In this document: positions 32,642 to 37,310 of the stretch, in pieces | Numbering within the stretch: position 1 is the stretch's first letter | How the letters are laid out: every line of letters starts with the position of its first letter | NCBI RefSeq assembly: GCF_003992065.1 | Contig: NZ_RQUZ01000017.1 | Coordinates: 1-37,310, forward strand | Length of the DNA: 37,310 bases | Source of the DNA: Veillonella seminalis | GTDB taxonomy: Bacteria; Bacillota; Negativicutes; Veillonellales; Veillonellaceae | Direction of reading: 5' to 3' | Notes under the pieces: generated by a model | Databases searched by the model: none | What the model was told of the DNA's origin: nothing | What the model saw: only the letters and a program-made list of their open reading frames with translations | Made by a program: the position numbers and the translations under genes

Positions 32642-33532
32642 TTACTTCTTACCTACAGCCGCCAGAAGGGCTTTAATATCCGTTCCTTCCACCACCATAC
32701 GCCATGTTTCGAGTTCATCACTGTCAACCAGTAAATATAAATACGCCCACACAATACGATTATAGCGTCTGAAATCGGTCACTACCTTAGTCACCTTCGA
32801 TGCGATTCCCACATCCTTAGCCACCTCTTCAATCGTTTTTAAAAGTTCTACCGTATGACCGTTGGCAATCGCTTTCACACATGAAGTAATCACTTCACCC
32901 AAGCGTTCATGCAAGGCTTCTTCTACATTTTGAACACCGCGGGCTTCAAAAATTTTACGCAACTTGGAACGAACCAACATAGCTTCTTCCGAACCGATGT
33001 GCATGAAGACAATGCTCATCCCCTGATCATCCAAACGTTCGCCGAATAAGCGATTCATACCGGCCTCGCTGATAAGGAATGTACCGTCACTGTTACGGCA
33101 TTCTCTTTCATTAAAGCGATTAAGGCCGCCGCCCTGACAAGCTTTAATGACCGCAGTCAGACCTACTTCCCAAAGTTTTGCCGCTTCACTGTCTGTAAAA
33201 ACTTGATCCACAACCGCCTTAGGGGCTTTCACAACCGGTTTCTTATTGGCTAAAGCTGCCAAGGTAGCAATGCTGTGCTCTTCAAAATACGGCTTTTCAA
33301 ATTCATAGCGTGCTTGCGCTACCATCTGTAATAAAACATCATCCGGTTTTTCCGCATAACGACCGTCAAATGCATCTTTACCGTACCAATTAACTACTAC
33401 ATCATCAATTACGACTAATTGCAGGGTATCATGCACAGATAACGTCCCTTTTTCAAGTGCTTTACTCACTTGAGCTGCCAATGCTAAATACCCTCTTCTC
33501 ATAGCCTCTGAATCACAACGAAATTCTCGCAT
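32642..33532 (-). CDS. Unrecognised 296-residue protein
   Basis: No family was recognised. The protein is soluble, mostly helical, with no signal peptide or membrane segment. Visible features: an N-terminal helix (MREFRCDSEAMRR), VVIDDVVVNWYGKDAFDGRY, a Pro/Lys linker near residues 92-102, CRNSDGTFLISEAGMNRLFGERL, and a C-terminal helical half. The frame is open to 33589, but the ATG at 33532 is preferred because AAGG lies 9 nt upstream. Coding bias matches the core genes of the window. It stands alone, with its own terminator. Confidence 0.75.
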   Translation of the reverse strand: MREFRCDSEAMRRGYLALAAQVSKALEKGTLSVHDTLQLVVIDDVVVNWYGKDAFDGRYAEKPDDVLLQMVAQARYEFEKPYFEEHSIATLAALANKKPVVKAPKAVVDQVFTDSEAAKLWEVGLTAVIKACQGGGLNRFNERECRNSDGTFLISEAGMNRLFGERLDDQGMSIVFMHIGSEEAMLVRSKLRKIFEARGVQNVEEALHERLGEVITSCVKAIANGHTVELLKTIEEVAKDVGIASKVTKVVTDFRRYNRIVWAYLYLLVDSDELETWRMVVEGTDIKALLAAVGKK

Positions 33533-33843
33533 AATACGCATCCTTCCTGCCAAACAATTTACATTGCTCGGCTGTTTCCCACTGCCCAATTAATTTCACA
33601 ATGTTTTCATCTTAAATATTTCTATTTTAATCAAAAATTTAGATAATCTCCTATATGATATAATAGCAGTAAAAAACATTATACGCTAGTGGTAATATCA
33701 AAAAATCATAGGCATCATGCTTATAAGGAATACCACCGTATGATGAGCATTCCCCGTGGGTATTTCGTGACTATTTGTCTATCATGAGTAATCATCTTCA
33801 TAAATTTTGCTTGTTTTTCATATTTTATTTTATCAAGGTGCCA
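33533..33843. other. 311-bp gap with short inverted repeats
   Basis: No gene seen. CATCAT (33713-33718) and ATGATG (33740-33745), GGAAT (33727-33731) and ATTCC (33749-33753), and AATACCAC with GTGGGTATT overlap in 33713-33763, so one compact fold is possible. Confidence 0.35.
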
Positions 33844-34413
33844 TCAGATTTCTTTATTAGGTTTATCATTTTGCGCCTCCCTTAATTCGGCTCTGACTCT
33901 CATCAATATTTTTCCCAAATGGTTCTCTCCTTCCCCATCAGTCATTCCCCAAAAGGTATCCCCCCAATCATTGCCTTCAATTAATACCCTGTCGCGAGTA
34001 GCCAATAATTTGGCCTGTAACTTTTCATTTTGTGAAAACTTAGCCTTTACTATCTCATACATAACACGCAACTTAATCTTATCCCAGTCTTCCCTAATCT
34101 GCTTCATACTTCGCCCCATACGCCGAGCATAATCAGGCCGTTTCACCCTCACCATTTTCATCCGTTGTAAATCCGTAGCAGCTTTAGAACCTTGATACGC
34201 AGCCTCAGCCGAATAATACGTATCGCCCAAATAAAAAACCTTATAGGCACTCATATTTGACAGGAACCGGTAAGTCCCTCTAAACGAATCAATTACCGGC
34301 GGTATCTCATCATCTCGAAGCTTCAAAATATCCCTACGTGAATAAGTTTGCTTTTTAGTTTGCTTATCAAGCTTGTTCATAATTTTCTCTTTATCAGTCT
34401 TTGCCGCCACCAT
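33844..34413 (-). CDS. NADAR domain protein (YbiA-like)
   Basis: A 189-residue protein with a NADAR domain from about residue 40: FRGTYRFLSNMSAYKV, YYSAEAAYQGSKA, then WGDTFWG and GEGENHLGKILMRVR. NADAR/YbiA proteins cleave N-glycosidic bonds; members act on riboflavin-pathway intermediates or remove ADP-ribose from guanine bases. The Lys/Gln-rich N-terminal 35 residues are extra. A GTG five codons upstream (34428) is possible, but the ATG at 34413 follows GGAGGAGG and is preferred. No ADP-ribosyltransferase toxin gene is adjacent, so its substrate is open. Confidence 0.82.
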   Translation of the reverse strand: MVAAKTDKEKIMNKLDKQTKKQTYSRRDILKLRDDEIPPVIDSFRGTYRFLSNMSAYKVFYLGDTYYSAEAAYQGSKAATDLQRMKMVRVKRPDYARRMGRSMKQIREDWDKIKLRVMYEIVKAKFSQNEKLQAKLLATRDRVLIEGNDWGDTFWGMTDGEGENHLGKILMRVRAELREAQNDKPNKEI

Positions 34414-34618
34414 AATAACCTCCTCCACAAATCAACACATCATTAAAAAAAACTTCAAAAACCATTTTCCCAATTTATTACATATAAAATGTTATCTATA
34501 TCATAAACAGCTCTCTACCGATTAGCCATAAATGCTTAGTTCAACTACTGAACCAACGGTTCAATATCTATCTTTAGATGAATGAATTACTAAAAATTTC
34601 TTTTTTTAGTCCACTCCC

Positions 34619-34648
34619 TTGAACTCTTTGTTTTTATTGTGCTATAAT
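34619..34648 (+). promoter_or_regulatory. Promoter of the small secreted protein gene
   Basis: TTGAAC (34619-34624), an 18-nt spacer and TATAAT (34643-34648). Start of transcription near 34655, 55 nt before the ATG. With the strong ribosome site it suggests high expression. Confidence 0.7.
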
Positions 34649-34709
34649 ATTGATATAGATAAAAATCGATATTCAAAAATTAATGATATTTGAAGGGAGA
34701 TTATTACAT

Positions 34710-35291
34710 ATGAAATTACAAAAATTATTAGTATTAGGTTTAGCATTAACAACAGTTGCGGGCGTAGCATCCGCTAAAACATTACCGGCCGATCAATGGT
34801 ACTGGGTACATTCCGACGCTGACTACACAACTCGTGTTAACGTACCATCCATTAACTATGATGTAAACACCGACACAGCTGATTTCCAGGCTGCTGCCGT
34901 AAATCCTAACACAGGTCTTACTGATGTAGTAAACTACAAATTAGACTTTGCAAAAAACACTTTATACGCTTATCAGAAAGACGTATATCCTAATAACTCT
35001 GAAAACGTTCAGAGCACTTCCAACGCTAACGGTGCCGGTCAGGTTATCCAACCTAACACAGCAGGTGCTGCTTTAGAAACTGTAGTAGGCAACATCGTTA
35101 ACCGTGATTACCAGTTGAAGAATAAACCAGACATCGCTATTACTCCTGCAGAAGCTCAACAGAAAAAAGTAGAAGACGCTAAAATCGCCGCTACTTGGCA
35201 AAACGCTCAGGCTAAAAGTGCTGTAGAAGCTCAGAAAACCGATGTAATCATCGAGAAAACCGACACTGAAGCTCAGCAGCCTAAAAAATAA
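34710..35291 (+). CDS. Small secreted protein of unknown function
   Basis: A 193-residue exported protein: signal peptide of 22 residues (MKLQKLLVLGLALTTVAG, cleavage after ASA), a mature domain of about 110 residues rich in Asn, Asp and Tyr (DQWYWVHSDADYTTRVNV, NYKLDFAKNTLYAYQK) and a charged, helical C-terminal tail. No Cys, no recognised family. An ATG at 34683 is in frame, but 34710 is preferred as GGGAG lies 10 nt before it and the signal peptide starts there. The codon use (few rare codons) and the strong promoter suggest abundant envelope or secreted material. Confidence 0.78.
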   Translation: MKLQKLLVLGLALTTVAGVASAKTLPADQWYWVHSDADYTTRVNVPSINYDVNTDTADFQAAAVNPNTGLTDVVNYKLDFAKNTLYAYQKDVYPNNSENVQSTSNANGAGQVIQPNTAGAALETVVGNIVNRDYQLKNKPDIAITPAEAQQKKVEDAKIAATWQNAQAKSAVEAQKTDVIIEKTDTEAQQPKK

Positions 35292-35422
35292 TTAACTACA
35301 ATGGCAAATAACCGATAACTTTTTTATCACCTTGCCTTGTGAAATAACTATTTTCTCTCAATTCCTAATCCGACAAACAATAGCCCAAGCGTAACAGCCG
35401 TATGCATTGGTCTATTCATATC

Positions 35423-35470
35423 AAAGAGGCTGTAACTTCCAAACCGACTCGGAGGTTACAGCCTCTTTTT
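35423..35470 (+). terminator. Terminator of the secreted protein gene
   Basis: An 18-pair stem with one wobble (35423-35440 with 35451-35468), a 10-nt loop and a T-run. Confidence 0.85.
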
Positions 35471-35697
35471 TGCCCTATAGCCTTTTTCATCAAATAACAA
35501 ACTTCAGGCCGGCTGATGAAGTAATACCCCTATCCAGGTTAGCCTTGACACAAAGTATATAATGAAAGTAACAAATATATTTATATATACAAAAATGTAT
35601 GAATATAGCAAGTGATGCCAAACAATATATGAGCTTTCCTTTTACAATGATTTTATGGAAGAAATGCGTAAAATTGCTAAACCTAACCGTTCTGTAA

Positions 35698-36587
35698 AAA
35701 AAACAAATAATTGCAATTGAAAGACTAAGGAAAATATATCCACTGCAGTTTATGCTCAATTATTTTAGTATCAGTCGAAGTACATATTATACACGTCTTG
35801 CTGCTATAAAAAAGGGAGACAAATATGCGGACGAAAGAGAGGCTATTCGTACAATTGTGGCGATAAATAAAGGCCGTTATGGATATCGTCGAATCACTGT
35901 AGAGCTACATAAATTAGGATTTTGTATAAATCATAAAGTTGTAATGCGTCTTATGAAAGAAGAGAGACTAACCTGCCAGGTTCGGCTTAAGAAGTATCGA
36001 TCATATAGAGGTTCTGAAGGGAAAATTGCTCCCAATATTATCAATCGAGACTTTAACGCTACAAAACCAGATCAAAAATGGGCAACAGATATTACTGAAT
36101 TTCACTTATTTGGTCGCAAGGTATACTTATCTCCTATTCTAGATATGTATAATGGTGAAATCGTGGCTTATGAGATATCTGAACGTCCTGCATTAAAGCA
36201 AGTACTTTCTATGCTAAATAAGGCATTTACTATCAGACCTAATAGCCAAGGATGTATATTACATTCAGACCAAGGCTGGCAATATCAACATAAGGGGTAT
36301 CAAAAGACATTAAAAAATCACGCCATCATCCAAAGTATGTCCCGAAAAGGGAATTGTTTGGATAATAGCGTGATGGAAAACTTCTTTGGCTTACTAAAGT
36401 CAGAATTGCTGTATTTAGAAGACTTTAGTTCTTATGAAGATTTTATCAATAAACTAAAAGATTACATAGACTATTACAATACTAAACGTATCAAACTTAA
36501 ATTAAAAGGAATGAGTTCGGTAGAATACCGGATCCATTCCCAAAAAGTTGCGTAATTACTTCTGTCCAAGAAAATGGGTGCAGTTCA
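35698..36587 (+). mobile_element. IS3-family element, 5'-truncated
   Basis: The right end is seen: a sequence finishing TGCAGTTCA at 36587, whose complement TGAACTGCACCC would be the left-end sequence. No matching left end exists in the 280 bp before the transposase gene, and orfA is gone apart from a stop-riddled stretch around 35580-35720. The element is therefore a remnant unable to move on its own. Confidence 0.6.
35752..36555 (+). CDS. IS3-family transposase OrfB (DDE integrase core)
   Basis: A 267-residue OrfB of the IS150-like group. An HTH_21-like region lies at the start (GRYGYRRITVEL), and the rve/DDE core has all three acidic residues: Asp in WATDITEF, Asp in LHSDQGWQY, Glu in NSVMENFFG. 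The open frame continues in family-like sequence back to 35698 (IIAIERLRKIYPLQF) before a TAA at 35695. In intact elements OrfB is made by a -1 frameshift from orfA, which is missing here, so normal expression is doubtful. Confidence 0.85.
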   Translation: MLNYFSISRSTYYTRLAAIKKGDKYADEREAIRTIVAINKGRYGYRRITVELHKLGFCINHKVVMRLMKEERLTCQVRLKKYRSYRGSEGKIAPNIINRDFNATKPDQKWATDITEFHLFGRKVYLSPILDMYNGEIVAYEISERPALKQVLSMLNKAFTIRPNSQGCILHSDQGWQYQHKGYQKTLKNHAIIQSMSRKGNCLDNSVMENFFGLLKSELLYLEDFSSYEDFINKLKDYIDYYNTKRIKLKLKGMSSVEYRIHSQKVA

Positions 36588-36755
36588 TAATCTTAAAATC
36601 GTTTTATATTTAAATTAAAACAACTAAATGGCTATAATTGATGGCCTCCACATATAAATTTCTTAATTCTTGATTATTATTTAACTTTCATTGTAAAATG
36701 AAAATAATATGAACGCATCTTATAGGGATATAGGTACATTATAAGGGGGCTTACA

Positions 36756-37193
36756 ATGCTGTGTAAAAAATGTGGTAATCAAATACCTGAAGATAATCAG
36801 TTCTGTGGCAAATGTGGTACAAGCGTGATTCCAAGAAACAATACAAACGAAAAACTTCAATCGCCACAAATTATTACACCTAAAAAGCGTTATCAAACTG
36901 CCGTAGCGCAAACTATCATTGACTCTATAAATAAACCAGAAACTAAAACTGATATTCAAAACAAAGGCGAACCACAAACGCTTCCTGAAACTGAGCCCCA
37001 AATAGAGTCTGAAGTTACACAAAAATCAGCAATAAATACGCAAAATAAACCGTCCACTAATAATGATGAACAAAGCGATAATATTCAAAACAATAATGCC
37101 CTTAAAACTCATGGTACCTCCCATCAAAATAGACGGATTTTGGCAATAATGGCTCTGACATTTTTTATTATATTTATTAGTAAATTGCAATAG
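36756..37193 (+). CDS. Zinc-ribbon protein with C-terminal membrane segment
   Basis: A 145-residue protein. An N-terminal zinc ribbon (CKKCGNQIPEDNQFCGKCG: two CxxC knuckles at residues 3-6 and 17-20), a low-complexity Asn/Gln/Thr/Lys-rich linker (about 25-125) and one membrane helix at about 127-143. GGGGG precedes the ATG. Proteins of this type usually carry a further domain after the membrane helix; here the frame ends at once, at a 13-bp tandem duplication next to an IS30-type element, so it may be truncated. Base use is more AT-rich than the core genes. Confidence 0.65.
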   Translation: MLCKKCGNQIPEDNQFCGKCGTSVIPRNNTNEKLQSPQIITPKKRYQTAVAQTIIDSINKPETKTDIQNKGEPQTLPETEPQIESEVTQKSAINTQNKPSTNNDEQSDNIQNNNALKTHGTSHQNRRILAIMALTFFIIFISKLQ

Positions 37194-37203
37194 TAAATTG
37201 CAA
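37178..37203. repeat. 13-bp tandem duplication at the end of the zinc-ribbon gene
   Basis: TAGTAAATTGCAA occurs twice head to tail (37178-37190, 37191-37203). The second copy supplies the TAG stop of the zinc-ribbon gene. It lies 18 bp from the IS30 transposase stop and may mark the element's terminus. Confidence 0.6.
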
Positions 37204-37220
37204 TATGAAATTGAACACTT

Positions 37221-37310
37221 TTAAAAACCCAGTAACTTATTAACTTCTTCAATGAATACTTCTTGTGGTGTCCGGTAATTTAGAATTTTGCGTGGCAGTG
37301 CATTACACCA
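37221..37310 (-). CDS. IS30-family transposase, C-terminal end (partial)
   Basis: The last 29 residues of a transposase running in from the right edge: ALPRKILNYRTPQEVF is the conserved C-terminal block of IS30 transposases. The stop is TAA at 37221-37223. The rest lies outside the window, so intactness cannot be judged. Confidence 0.75.
   Translation of the reverse strand, partial: WCNALPRKILNYRTPQEVFIEEVNKLLGF

Noticed and set aside
1-37310. CRISPR arrays and tRNA genes
   Set aside because: No regularly spaced repeats and no tRNA-like cloverleaf or conserved T-loop were seen on either strand by eye; a tRNAscan run would settle it.

Overview
The window most likely comes from a low-to-moderate-GC diderm Firmicute of the Negativicutes, probably Veillonella or a close relative. 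Evidence: strong AGGAGG ribosome sites, Firmicutes-type promoters, B. subtilis-like families (YhaN/YhaO, BioW, tandem DUF445), and an RND/HlyD-type adaptor lipoprotein that fits an outer-membrane-bearing Firmicute. The species cannot be fixed from this sequence. No tRNA, rRNA or CRISPR lies inside the window. A strong promoter plus a second -35 box at the left edge look like the tandem promoters of an rRNA operon that would run leftward out of the window.

Layout. (1) 1-2102, minus: a two-gene operon for a TPR lipoprotein and an orphan efflux-type adaptor. (2) 2411-7045, minus: gltB with a folded leader and its own terminator; no gltD is nearby. (3) 7429-12974, minus: a tightly coupled operon of a MocR-type (GntR-aminotransferase) regulator with a CTG start, then yhaO and yhaN, an SbcD/SbcC-like nuclease-ATPase pair. 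(4) 13287-14312, plus: bioB, divergent from the MocR gene, with a structured leader. (5) 14667-17933, minus: an MBL-fold hydrolase and two DUF445 membrane proteins. (6) 18160-19161, minus: pta. (7) 19572-22190, plus: a small ECF-S-like membrane protein, bioW and bioF. (8) 22348-24648, minus: a purple-acid-phosphatase-like protein and an N-terminal-only paralogue. (9) 25267-32324, minus: galT-galK-ROK regulator-mglB-mglA-mglC, for galactose import and the Leloir pathway. (10) 32642-37310, a more accessory end: an unrecognised protein, a NADAR protein, a small secreted protein, a 5'-truncated IS3 element, a zinc-ribbon protein and the end of an IS30-type transposase.

How the parts work together. 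The biotin genes appear to form one regulon split over two loci. Inverted repeats of the BirA type with identical geometry (TGTTAAC, 17 nt, GTTnAC) lie on the bioB promoter and at the start site of the bioW operon. BioW activates pimelate to pimeloyl-CoA, BioF condenses it with alanine and BioB inserts sulfur; bioA and bioD are not here. The membrane protein overlapping bioW is a candidate importer of pimelate or another precursor. In the galactose cluster, MglBAC imports the sugar, GalK phosphorylates it and GalT exchanges it onto UDP; galE is not in the window. An intercistronic hairpin after mglB may set the ratio of binding protein to transporter.

The most novel-looking items are the BioW-linked membrane protein with its shared operator, the MocR regulator fused operonically to yhaON, the folded leaders of gltB and bioB, and the catalytic-domain-less phosphatase paralogue.
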